From contig NZ_JAANMS010000036.1 in the NCBI RefSeq assembly GCF_011250565.1, forward strand, positions 1 through 48,945: a stretch of 48,945 nucleotides of DNA. Direction: 5' to 3'. This document shows positions 30,133-37,513 of the stretch, one piece after another (position 1 is the first letter of the stretch; the number at the start of each line of letters is the position of its first letter). The notes beneath the pieces were generated by a model that searched no databases, was not told the origin of the DNA, and saw nothing but the letters and a program-made list of their open reading frames with translations. A program made the translations under genes and the position numbers. The DNA comes from Nocardioides sp. IC4_145. Lineage in GTDB: Bacteria > Actinomycetota > Actinomycetes > Propionibacteriales > Nocardioidaceae.

Positions 30133-31002
30133 ATGCAGAGCAACAACCCGGTGTTCCGTCGCTCGGAGGAGTTCAACCGCGGCGGCGCGAACGCCTACGG
30201 CAACCAGACGTACGCCGGGAACGGAGCCACCTACCCCGGCTACGGCACCGACCCGTCCGCGTGGGGCACCGGCACGCCCGGCGCGCCCACCACCCCGCAG
30301 GCCACCGGCGCTCCGATGACGATCGACTCGGTCGTCCAGAAGACCGCGCTCACCCTCGGCACCGTCATCGTTGCCGCGTTCGCGACCTGGGTGCTCACCC
30401 CGGACATCAGCGGCACCGTGTCCCCGGAGGCCATGGCGACGCTCACCGGTGCGGTCATGATCGGTGCCCTCGGCGCCTTCGTGCTGTCGATGGTCAACTC
30501 GTTCAAGCGCGTGATCAGCCCGGCCCTGGTGCTGGCGTTCGCGGTGCTCGAGGGCGTCGCGCTCGGCGGCCTGAGCAAGCTGTTCGACGCGCAGTTCGGC
30601 GGCGGCATCGTCACCCAGGCCGTCATCGGCACCTTCGCGGCCTTCGCCGGCACGCTCGCGGCGTACAAGTTCTTCAACATCCAGGTCGGCCAGAAGTTCC
30701 GCACGTTCGTCGTCGCGGCGGTCTTCGGCATGATCGCGCTGAGCCTGATGGAGATCGTGCTCGGCATGTTCGGCAACGCCATCGGCCTCCACGGCTTCGG
30801 CGCCATGGGCCTGCTGTTCTCGGTCGCCGGCCTCGTGCTCGGTGTCTTCATGCTGATCCTCGACTTCGACTTCGTCGAGCAGGGCGTCGCCAACGCGATC
30901 CCCGAGCGCGAGTCGTGGCGCGCGGCCTTCGCGATGACCGTGAGCCTGGTCTGGATCTACACCAACCTGCTGCGCCTGCTGGCGATCTTCAACCAGGACT
31001 GA
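30133..31002 (+). CDS. Bax inhibitor-1/YccA family membrane protein
   Basis: This 289-residue protein has a soluble Gly/Tyr/Thr-rich N-terminus of about 60 residues, then seven membrane segments starting with ALTLGTVIVAAFATWVL. YKFFNIQVGQKFRTFVVAAVFGMIALSLM and LILDFDFVEQG match the BI-1-like family, whose acidic pair near the last helices is tied to proton or calcium leak. It sits in the cytoplasmic membrane; its physiological role in bacteria is uncertain. A strong hairpin follows 54 bases after the stop. Confidence 0.92.
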   Translation: MQSNNPVFRRSEEFNRGGANAYGNQTYAGNGATYPGYGTDPSAWGTGTPGAPTTPQATGAPMTIDSVVQKTALTLGTVIVAAFATWVLTPDISGTVSPEAMATLTGAVMIGALGAFVLSMVNSFKRVISPALVLAFAVLEGVALGGLSKLFDAQFGGGIVTQAVIGTFAAFAGTLAAYKFFNIQVGQKFRTFVVAAVFGMIALSLMEIVLGMFGNAIGLHGFGAMGLLFSVAGLVLGVFMLILDFDFVEQGVANAIPERESWRAAFAMTVSLVWIYTNLLRLLAIFNQD

Positions 31003-31055
31003 CCCGGCTCGCAGCACCACGGTCTCCGACCCCCGCAACGGTCGGCGCCACAAGC

Positions 31056-31089
31056 GAACGGCCCCGGACCTCTCGGTCCGGGGCCGTTC
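31056..31089 (+). terminator. Strong hairpin terminator after the BI-1 gene
   Basis: GAACGGCCCCGGACC (31056-31070) pairs perfectly over 15 bp with 31075-31089 around a TCTC loop. There is no U run. It sits between convergent genes and could stop both transcripts. Confidence 0.8.
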
Positions 31090-31141
31090 GTGCGTCTCGG
31101 GGCGAGGCGCGCGGCCCGCGCTTGTCACGCGCCGCTGGAGG

Positions 31142-31232
31142 GACTACCAGGCCGTCGACCCACCTACCGCGCCGTTTGCCGACTACCGCGTCGTCGGCCC
31201 GACTACCGCGCCGTTCGAACGGCGCGGTAGTC
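31142..31232. repeat. About 20-bp repeat array ending in a 32-bp perfect palindrome
   Basis: Four copies of a GACTACCGCGCCGTTCG-like unit start at 31142, 31162, 31181 and 31201. The last is followed at once by its exact inverse, making a perfect palindrome at 31201-31232. The array is in the gap between the convergent BI-1 and SGNH genes. Confidence 0.85.
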
Positions 31233-31267
31233 GACCGGACAGCGCGTTACGAGCGACGCCGGGCCGC

Positions 31268-32302
31268 TCAGGCGTCGGCAGTCGCCGGCTGGGCGTCGTC
31301 GTCGGCCTCCTCCGGCGCGGTGCCGTCGGTGGCGGGCTGGCGGCGGCGGTGCCGCAGCTCGACCCACAGGCCGCGCACGCCGCGGCGGTTGCCGGCGACC
31401 TCGGTGCCGCCGAGCTCGGTGCCCGGCGTGTTGACGGCCTGCAGAGCGGCCGCGGTGATCGGCAGGACGCCCTCGCCGCGGTAGGGCTCGACCTCGACCT
31501 CGTCGAGCGCGAGCAGGTCCAGGGCGGCGAGCGTGGAGGGCAGCAGGACCGAGGCCAGGGAGCGGTAGCCCTGGGCGGAGGGGTGGAACTGGTCGGGCCC
31601 GAAGAGCAGCGCCGGGGCCGCGGCGAACTCCGGCCCGAGGATCGAGGCCAGCGACACGGTGCGGCCGCCCTCCTCGACGACCGCGATCGTCTGCCCGGCG
31701 GCGAGCCGGCGCGACCAGGCGCGGGCGACCTGCTTGAGCGGGGGAGCGATCGGCTTGATCGTGCCGAGGTCGGGGCACGTGCCCACCAGCACCTCGACGC
31801 CCGCCTCGCGCAGGCGGCGTACGCCCTCGGCCAGGTGGCGCACCGAGTGCGACGGCATGACGGTGTGGGTGACGTCGTTGGCGCCGATGAGGATGACCGC
31901 GACGTCGGGCTCGATCGGCAGGGCGCGCGAGATCTGCTCGTCGAGGTCGGAGGACTTCGCGCCGACCACGGCGAAGCTGCGCAGGTAGACCCGACGGTCC
32001 GCCCGCTCGGCCACGCCGCTGGCGAGCAGCGCGCCGGGGGTCTCCTCGACCCGCTCCACGCCGTAGCCCGCCGCGCTCGAGTCGCCGAGCAGCGCGACCT
32101 TGACCGCCGGGCCCGGACGGCCGCGGCCGTACCACCCCGTCGCGTCCGGGGGCGGCTCCTCGCGCGGGTCGCCGATGGTCTTGCGCGCCAGCTTCGCCTC
32201 GACGCGCATGACCCCGTAGAGCGCGCCGCCGAGCACGGACAGGCCGCCCCCGCCGAACGCCGCGGCGCCGGCGAGCTTGCGTGCTGCAGCTGCTTTCCCC
32301 AC
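31268..32302 (-). CDS. SGNH/GDSL-type esterase
   Basis: This 344-residue protein has a glycine-rich N-terminal membrane segment (LAGAAAFGGGGLSVLGGALYGVM) and an SGNH hydrolase domain: block I ALLGDSSAAGYGV (Ser), block III LIGANDVTH (Asn) and block V FGPDQFHPSAQGY (Asp, His). A charged low-complexity tail of about 50 residues follows. It is likely an esterase anchored at the membrane. GTG 32302 lies 6 bases after TAGAGT, consistent with a leaderless message. It is divergent from cbs, the arrangement known near mycobacterial Rv1075c and cbs. Confidence 0.88.
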   Translation of the reverse strand: MGKAAAARKLAGAAAFGGGGLSVLGGALYGVMRVEAKLARKTIGDPREEPPPDATGWYGRGRPGPAVKVALLGDSSAAGYGVERVEETPGALLASGVAERADRRVYLRSFAVVGAKSSDLDEQISRALPIEPDVAVILIGANDVTHTVMPSHSVRHLAEGVRRLREAGVEVLVGTCPDLGTIKPIAPPLKQVARAWSRRLAAGQTIAVVEEGGRTVSLASILGPEFAAAPALLFGPDQFHPSAQGYRSLASVLLPSTLAALDLLALDEVEVEPYRGEGVLPITAAALQAVNTPGTELGGTEVAGNRRGVRGLWVELRHRRRQPATDGTAPEEADDDAQPATADA

Positions 32303-32308
32303 GGCCGC

Positions 32309-32314
32309 ACTCTA
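32309..32314 (-). promoter_or_regulatory. Candidate leaderless -10 (TAGAGT) for the SGNH gene
   Basis: On the minus strand TAGAGT ends 6 bases before GTG 32302; there is no ribosome binding site. Confidence 0.5.
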
Positions 32315-32369
32315 CGGACGGCCCGGCCGGGTCCCACGCCGGGTTTCGACCGGGCGTGCGCACCGGGCC

Positions 32370-32375
32370 TAGCCT
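32370..32375 (+). promoter_or_regulatory. Candidate leaderless -10 (TAGCCT) for cbs
   Basis: TAGCCT ends 6 bases before GTG 32382. It is divergent from the SGNH promoter, about 60 bases away. Confidence 0.5.
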
Positions 32376-32381
32376 GGGCCG

Positions 32382-33767
32382 GTGCAGTACGTGAACTCGC
32401 TCCTGGACCTCATCGGCAACACCCCGCTCCTGCGCCTGCGGCGCTCGCTGGACGAGCTCGACGGCGCCGAGGGCCCGCTCGTCCTGGCGAAGGTGGAGTA
32501 CCTCAACCCCGGCGGGTCGGTGAAGGACCGCATCGCCGAGCGGATGATCGACGCGGCGGAGGCCTCCGGCGAGCTCCAGCCCGGCGGCACGATCGTCGAG
32601 CCGACCTCCGGCAACACCGGCGTCGGCCTGGCGATGGTCGCCCAGGAGCGCGGCTACAAGTGCGTCTTCGTGCTGCCCGACAAGGTCAGCGAGGACAAGC
32701 GCAACGTGCTGCGGGCGTACGGCGCCGAGGTGGTCGTCTGCCCGACCGCCGTCGACCCCGAGCACCCGGACTCCTACTACAACGTCTCCGACCGGCTCTC
32801 CAGCCAGCCGGGCGCGTGGAAGCCGAACCAGTACGCCAACCCCAACAACCCCCGGTCCCACTACGAGACCACCGGTCCGGAGATCTGGGCGCAGACCGAG
32901 GGGCGGATCACCCACTTCGTGACCGGCATGGGCACCGGCGGCACGATCAGCGGCGTCGGTCGCTACCTCAAGGAGCAGAACCCCGAGATCCAGGTCGTCG
33001 GGGCGGACCCGTCCGGCTCGGTCTACTCCGGCGGCTCCGGCCGCCCCTACCTCGTCGAGGGCGTCGGCGAGGACTTCTGGCCCGAGACCTACGACCGCAC
33101 CGTCGCGGACCGGGTCATCGAGGTCTCCGACGCCGACTCGTTCGCGTTCACCCGCCGTCTGGCCCGCGAGGAGGCCCTGCTCGTCGGCGGCTCGGCCGGC
33201 ATGGCGGCGTACGCCGCGAAGCAGCTCGCGCAGGAGCTGGCCGCCGAGGGCCGCACCGACGCGGTGATCGTCGTGCTGCTGCCCGACTCCGGCCGCGGCT
33301 ACCTCGGCAAGATCTTCAACGACCAGTGGCTCTCGCAGTACGGCTTCGGCGGCGAGCAGGCCGCCCAGACCGTCGGCGAGGTGCTGCGCGGCAAGGACGG
33401 CCGCCTGCCCGACCTCGTCCACACCCACCCGGGCGAGACCCTGGCCGAGGCGGTCCAGATCCTCCAGGAGTACGGCGTGTCCCAAATGCCCGTGGTCCGC
33501 GCGGAGCCGCCGCTGGTCGCCGCCGAGGTCGCGGGGTCGGTCTCGACCCGCACGCTGCTCGACGCGCTCTTCGCCGGCCACGCCAAGCTGACCGACCCGG
33601 TCGAGCAGCACATGTCGCCCGCGCTGCCGACGATCGGCGCCAACGCCGACGCCCACGACGCGGTCGCGCTGCTGGGGAGCGCCGACGCGCTGCTCGTCCA
33701 GGAGGAGGGCAAGCCGGTCGGCGTCGTCACCCGGCAGGACCTGCTGAGCTTCCTCGCGGGCGCCTGA
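32382..33767 (+). CDS. cbs: Cystathionine beta-synthase
   Basis: This 461-residue PLP enzyme condenses serine and homocysteine to cystathionine. The PLP lysine is K48 in NPGGSVKDR; TSGNTG is the substrate loop and GMGTGGTISG the phosphate-binding loop. A C-terminal pair of CBS domains (about 345-461, with EYGVSQMPVV and GVVTRQDLLSFL) distinguishes it from cysteine synthase and resembles mycobacterial Cbs (Rv1077). The stop codon lies in a 13-bp tandem repeat. Confidence 0.94.
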   Translation: MQYVNSLLDLIGNTPLLRLRRSLDELDGAEGPLVLAKVEYLNPGGSVKDRIAERMIDAAEASGELQPGGTIVEPTSGNTGVGLAMVAQERGYKCVFVLPDKVSEDKRNVLRAYGAEVVVCPTAVDPEHPDSYYNVSDRLSSQPGAWKPNQYANPNNPRSHYETTGPEIWAQTEGRITHFVTGMGTGGTISGVGRYLKEQNPEIQVVGADPSGSVYSGGSGRPYLVEGVGEDFWPETYDRTVADRVIEVSDADSFAFTRRLAREEALLVGGSAGMAAYAAKQLAQELAAEGRTDAVIVVLLPDSGRGYLGKIFNDQWLSQYGFGGEQAAQTVGEVLRGKDGRLPDLVHTHPGETLAEAVQILQEYGVSQMPVVRAEPPLVAAEVAGSVSTRTLLDALFAGHAKLTDPVEQHMSPALPTIGANADAHDAVALLGSADALLVQEEGKPVGVVTRQDLLSFLAGA

Positions 33768-33781
33768 CGCGGGCGCCTGCC
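33756..33781. repeat. 13-bp tandem repeat across the cbs stop codon
   Basis: GCGGGCGCCTGAC (33756-33768) is followed by GCGGGCGCCTGCC (33769-33781) and a partial third copy. The cbs TGA is in the first copy; the second copy has lost it. Confidence 0.85.
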
Positions 33782-33822
33782 GCGGGCTGGGACTCGGCGC
33801 CGCCCGACCGGCCGTCCGGGGC

Positions 33823-33842
33823 TAGGATCAGAACACGTTCTA
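33823..33842 (+). promoter_or_regulatory. KstR-like operator overlapping a TAGGAT -10
   Basis: TAGGAT (33823-33828) is followed by CAGAACACGTTCTA (33829-33842), which fits the KstR consensus TnnAACnnGTTnnA at all fixed positions except the first. The dyad would cover the transcription start. CGGAGG (33847-33852) precedes ATG 33857. Confidence 0.6.
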
Positions 33843-33856
33843 GTTTCGGAGGCCGG

Positions 33857-34309
33857 ATGTCAGCGACCGCCACACCCGCGATCGACGGGTGGTTCACCAC
33901 GGGGCCGGAGCCGGCCCTGGTCGGCTCCCGGTGCACGGCGTGCACCACCGTCTACTTCCCGCCGACGAGCGGCTTCTGCCGCAACCCCGCCTGCTCGGGC
34001 GAGGAGTTCGAGCGGGTCGAGCTCTCGCGGCGGGGGACCGTCTGGTCCTACACCGACGCGCAGTACCAGCCACCGGCGCCGTACATCCCCGCCGCCGACC
34101 CCTACGTCCCCTTCGCCCTCGCCGCCGTCGAGCTGCCCGAGGGCCTGACGGTGCTCGGCCAGGTCGCCGAGGGCTACGGCGTCGCCGACCTCCGCGTCGG
34201 CGCCGAGGTCGAGCTGGTCGTGGAGATGCTGTACGCCGACGAGACCGGCGAGCGCTCCATCTGGCGCTGGAAGCCGGTAGCTGAGCTGGGCGAGGAGGCC
34301 GACCAGTGA
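33857..34309 (+). CDS. DUF35 (Zn-ribbon/OB-fold) acyl-CoA-binding partner
   Basis: This 150-residue protein has a Zn ribbon (SRCTACTTVYFPPTSGFCRNPACSG, four cysteines) then an OB fold (RRGTVWSYTDAQYQPP, YVPFALAAVELPEGLTVLGQV). DUF35 proteins pair with thiolases or hydratases of the lipid-transfer type, as in the sterol side-chain pathway of mycobacteria and rhodococci. The next gene is such a thiolase, overlapping by GTGA. A KstR-like operator upstream supports a role in sterol or related acyl-CoA degradation. Confidence 0.88.
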   Translation: MSATATPAIDGWFTTGPEPALVGSRCTACTTVYFPPTSGFCRNPACSGEEFERVELSRRGTVWSYTDAQYQPPAPYIPAADPYVPFALAAVELPEGLTVLGQVAEGYGVADLRVGAEVELVVEMLYADETGERSIWRWKPVAELGEEADQ

Positions 34310-35511
34310 GCGCGCGCGAGGTGGCCGTGCTCGGCGTCGGCATGCACCCGTGGGGCAAGTGGGGCAAGCCGTTCGTGGAGTACGGCGTGCACGCCGCCCG
34401 CGCTGCGCTCGCCGACGCCGGCGTGGCGTGGACCGACGTCGACCTCGTGGTCGGGGGCGAGACGGTCCGCAACGGCTACGGGGGCTACGTCGCCGGCGCG
34501 ACCTTCGCCCAGGCGCTCGGCTGGAACGGCGCCCGCGTCGCCACGTCGTACGCCGCGTGCGCCACCGGCGCCCAGGCGCTCGACACCGCGCGGGCCCGCA
34601 TCCTGGCCGGCCTGTCGGAGGTGGCGCTCGTCGTCGGCGCGGACACCACGCCCAAGGGCTTCCTCGCCCCCAACGCCGGCGAGCGCTGGGACGACCCGGA
34701 CTGGCTCCGCTTCCGCCTGCTCGGCATGACGAACCCGGCCTACTTCGCGCTCTACGCCCGCCGGCGGATGGACCTCTTCGGCGCCACCAGCGAGGACTTC
34801 GCCCAGGTGAAGGTCAAGAACGCCAAGCACGGGCTGGCCAACCCGTACGCGCGCTACCGCAAGGAGGTGTCGGTCGCGGACGTGCTCGGCTCGGCGGTCG
34901 TCTCCGACCCGCTGCACCTGCTCGACATCTGCGCCACCTCCGACGGCGCGGCGGCGGTGCTGGTGACCAGCACGGAGTACGCCGCCCGCCACGGGCTGCG
35001 CAGCGGGGGAGGCGACGTCGTGCGGATCGCCGGCATCTCGACGGTCACCCCGACCTTCCCGAACACGGTCATGGACATGCCGAACCTCTCCACCGACTCC
35101 TCCCTCGCCGTCGGTGAGCCGGAGCGCACGTTCAAGGCCTCCATCGGCCACGCGGCGTACGAGGAGGCCGGCGTGAGCCCGGCCGACGTCGACGTGGCGG
35201 AGGTCTACGACCTCTCGACCGCGCTGGAGCTGGACTGGATCGAGGACCTCGCGCTGTGCGGCCCCGGCGAGGCCGAGAAGCTGCTCCGTGCCGGGGACAC
35301 GACCATCGGCGGCCGGATCCCGGTCAACCCGTCGGGCGGGCTGGCCTGCTTCGGCGAGGCCGTCCCCGCCCAGGCGCTCGCCCAGGTCTGCGAGCTCACC
35401 TGGCAGCTGCGCGGCCAGGCCGAGGGCCGCCAGGTCGAGGGTGCCCGCGTCGGCATCACCGCCAACCAGGGCCTCTTCGGCCACGGCTCGTCCGTCGTCC
35501 TCACCCGCTGA
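34306..35511 (+). CDS. Lipid-transfer/SCP-x-type thiolase
   Basis: This 401-residue thiolase-fold protein has SYAACATGAQALDTA with C85 at the nucleophile position, ICATSDGAAAVLV, SIGHAAYEEAGVSPADVDVAEVYD and NPSGGLACFGEAVPAQALAQ, the C-terminal histidine-less block of lipid-transfer proteins. Ltp-type thiolases work with DUF35 partners in retro-aldol or thiolytic cleavage of acyl-CoA side chains. GTG 34306 overlaps the DUF35 gene. Its exact substrate is not deducible. Confidence 0.88.
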   Translation: MSAREVAVLGVGMHPWGKWGKPFVEYGVHAARAALADAGVAWTDVDLVVGGETVRNGYGGYVAGATFAQALGWNGARVATSYAACATGAQALDTARARILAGLSEVALVVGADTTPKGFLAPNAGERWDDPDWLRFRLLGMTNPAYFALYARRRMDLFGATSEDFAQVKVKNAKHGLANPYARYRKEVSVADVLGSAVVSDPLHLLDICATSDGAAAVLVTSTEYAARHGLRSGGGDVVRIAGISTVTPTFPNTVMDMPNLSTDSSLAVGEPERTFKASIGHAAYEEAGVSPADVDVAEVYDLSTALELDWIEDLALCGPGEAEKLLRAGDTTIGGRIPVNPSGGLACFGEAVPAQALAQVCELTWQLRGQAEGRQVEGARVGITANQGLFGHGSSVVLTR

Positions 35512-35534
35512 GGCGCCGGGCCGGACGGTCGCAC

Positions 35535-35618
35535 GTTTCATCGGCTGGCCGATGAACCTCCCGGTGCGCCGATGAAACTTCAGCGGCCCACCGGCAGTTT
35601 CATCGGGTGGCCGATGAA
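35535..35618. repeat. Cluster of five inverted GTTTCATCGG elements
   Basis: TTCATCGGCTGGCCGATGAA (35537-35556) and TTCATCGGGTGGCCGATGAA (35599-35618) are two near-identical hairpins. Between them CCGATGAAAC (35569-35578) is the exact inverse of GTTTCATCGG (35597-35606). The cluster lies between the convergent thiolase and YchJ genes and may act as a terminator or as REP-like elements. Confidence 0.85.
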
Positions 35619-35669
35619 GTTCCCACGCGCCGCGGACCTGTTCTCCACAGGCTCGGCGCGGGCGGACGG

Positions 35670-36065
35670 TCACTGCGGGCCGTCGGCGGAGTCCGCGAGG
35701 TCGCCGTCGACGTAGACCCAGCGGCCGCCGCGCTGCTCGAAGCGGGAGCGCTCGGACTGCTCGCCGGGGCCGGTGGGGGTGTCGTAGGACGCGACGAACT
35801 CGACCCAGTCCTCGCCGGAGCCGAGCACCCGCAGGCCGGTCCAGGTCCGGGTGGCGTCGAGCTCGAGGTCGTCGGGGCGGGTGCGGGGGTGCCAGGTGCG
35901 CCAGAGGTACGCCGTGTCCCCGACCGCGAAGGCGGCGTACCGCGAGCGCATCAGCTCCTCGGCGCTCGCCGCGTGGCCGGCCCCGCGGTGGAAGCGGCCG
36001 CAGCAGGCGTCGTACGCGTCGCCGGAGCCGCAGGGACACGAGGGGCGCAGCGGCGGGACGGTCAC
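35670..36065 (-). CDS. YchJ-family (UPF0225) SEC-C zinc-binding protein
   Basis: This 131-residue protein begins RPSCPCGSGDAYDACCGRFH, a SEC-C zinc motif (CxCx8CC) as in YchJ, then a compact NTF2-like domain (AEELMRSRYAAFAVGDTAYLWRTWHP; WVEFVASY; RWVYVDGD). Length and order match UPF0225; the function is unknown. GTG 36065 is 7 bases after TACGGT, so leaderless translation is likely. It is divergent from the MoxR-type ATPase. Confidence 0.9.
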   Translation of the reverse strand: MTVPPLRPSCPCGSGDAYDACCGRFHRGAGHAASAEELMRSRYAAFAVGDTAYLWRTWHPRTRPDDLELDATRTWTGLRVLGSGEDWVEFVASYDTPTGPGEQSERSRFEQRGGRWVYVDGDLADSADGPQ

Positions 36066-36072
36066 GCGCCCG

Positions 36073-36078
36073 ACCGTA
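36073..36078 (-). promoter_or_regulatory. Candidate leaderless -10 (TACGGT) for the ychJ-like gene
   Basis: On the minus strand TACGGT ends 7 bases before GTG 36065. Confidence 0.4.
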
Positions 36079-36112
36079 ACGCGGACGCGGTCGCGCAGGT
36101 TGGCCTGCTGAG

Positions 36113-36118
36113 TAGCGT
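36113..36118 (+). promoter_or_regulatory. Candidate leaderless -10 (TAGCGT) for the MoxR-type gene
   Basis: TAGCGT ends 6 bases before GTG 36125; there is no ribosome binding site. Confidence 0.5.
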
Positions 36119-36124
36119 GAGCAC

Positions 36125-37513
36125 GTGACTTCCGCTCCTGCGATCTCCACCGTCGGCGAGCTGCGCGCGGCCGGCCACGTCAGCAAGCCGGTGCGGGTCG
36201 AGATCCGCGACAACCTGCTCGCCGCGCTGCGGGAGGGCCGGGACCCGTGGCCGGGGCTGCACGGGTTCGAGGACACCGTCGTGCCACAGCTGGAGCGGGC
36301 GCTCATCGCGGGCCACGACGTCGTCCTCCTCGGCGAGCGCGGCCAGGGCAAGACCCGGCTGCTGCGCACGATGGTCGGCCTGCTCGACGAGTGGACGCCG
36401 GTCATCGCGGGCTCCGAGCTCGGCGAGCACCCCTTCGAGCCGATCACCCACGTCTCCCGTCGCCGCGCGGCCGAGCTCGGCGACGAGCTGCCGGTGGAGT
36501 GGCGCCACCGCGACGAGCGGTACGCCGAGAAGCTGGCCACCCCGGACACCAGCGTCGCGGACCTGATCGGCGACGTCGACCCGATGAAGGTCGCGGAGGG
36601 TCGCAGCCTGGGCGACCCGGAGACGATCCACTTCGGGCTGATCCCGCGCAGCCACCGCGGCATCGTGGCGATCAACGAGCTGCCCGACCTCGCCGAGCGG
36701 ATCCAGGTGGCGATGCTCAACGTGATGGAGGAGCGCGACATCCAGATCCGCGGTTACGTGCTGCGGCTGCCGCTGGACGTGCTCGTCGTCGCCAGCGCCA
36801 ACCCCGAGGACTACACCAACCGCGGCCGGATCATCACCCCGCTCAAGGACCGCTTCGGCGCGGAGATCCGCACGCACTACCCGACCGCGCTCGAGGACGA
36901 GGTCGCGGTGATCCGCCAGGAGGCCGACCTCGTCGCGGACGTGCCGGACCACCTGGTCGAGATCCTCGCCCGGTTCACCCGCAACCTGCGCGAGTCCACC
37001 GCGGTCGACCAGCGCTCGGGCGTCTCGGCCCGGTTCGCGATCGCCGGCGCGGAGACCATCGCCGCGGCCGCCATCCACCGCGCGACCAGCCGGGGCGAGG
37101 ACGAGGCGGTCGCCCGGGTCGTCGACCTCGAGACGGCCGTCGAGGTGCTCGGCGGCAAGGTCGAGTTCGAGTCCGGCGAGGAGGGCCGCGAGGCCGAGAT
37201 CCTCACCCACCTGCTGCGGACCGCCACCGCCGAGACCGTCCGGACGCACCTGCGCGGGCTCGACATGAGCCTGCTCGTCGACGCGATCGAGGCCGGCGCG
37301 ATGATCACCACCGGCGAGCGGGTCACCGCCCGCGACTTCCTCAGCGGCCTCCCGGTGCTGGGCGAGTCGGAGCTGTACGACGACATCTGCGACCGGCTCG
37401 GCGCCACGAACGACGGCCAGCGCGCCGGCGCGATCGAGCTGGCCCTCGAGGGGCTCTACCTGGCCCGCAAGGTCGGCAAGGACTCCGACGGGGCCGAGAC
37501 GGTCTACGGCTGA
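36125..37513 (+). CDS. MoxR/Mg-chelatase-I-type AAA+ ATPase
   Basis: This 462-residue AAA+ protein has Walker A LLGERGQGKTRLL at about 69-81, Walker B region RGIVAINELPDL, sensor 1 VLVVASANPEDY and an arginine-finger stretch LKDRFGAEI. The lid domain is C-terminal. MoxR-type ATPases act as chaperones with VWA-domain partners, loading metals or remodelling complexes. The next gene encodes that partner and overlaps by TGATG. The pair corresponds to the Rv0958/Rv0959 type of mycobacteria. It is not a genuine magnesium chelatase of chlorophyll synthesis. Confidence 0.9.
   Translation: MTSAPAISTVGELRAAGHVSKPVRVEIRDNLLAALREGRDPWPGLHGFEDTVVPQLERALIAGHDVVLLGERGQGKTRLLRTMVGLLDEWTPVIAGSELGEHPFEPITHVSRRRAAELGDELPVEWRHRDERYAEKLATPDTSVADLIGDVDPMKVAEGRSLGDPETIHFGLIPRSHRGIVAINELPDLAERIQVAMLNVMEERDIQIRGYVLRLPLDVLVVASANPEDYTNRGRIITPLKDRFGAEIRTHYPTALEDEVAVIRQEADLVADVPDHLVEILARFTRNLRESTAVDQRSGVSARFAIAGAETIAAAAIHRATSRGEDEAVARVVDLETAVEVLGGKVEFESGEEGREAEILTHLLRTATAETVRTHLRGLDMSLLVDAIEAGAMITTGERVTARDFLSGLPVLGESELYDDICDRLGATNDGQRAGAIELALEGLYLARKVGKDSDGAETVYG

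Noticed and set aside
31142..31232. CRISPR array
   Set aside because: The units follow each other with almost no spacers, number only four, and have no cas genes nearby.
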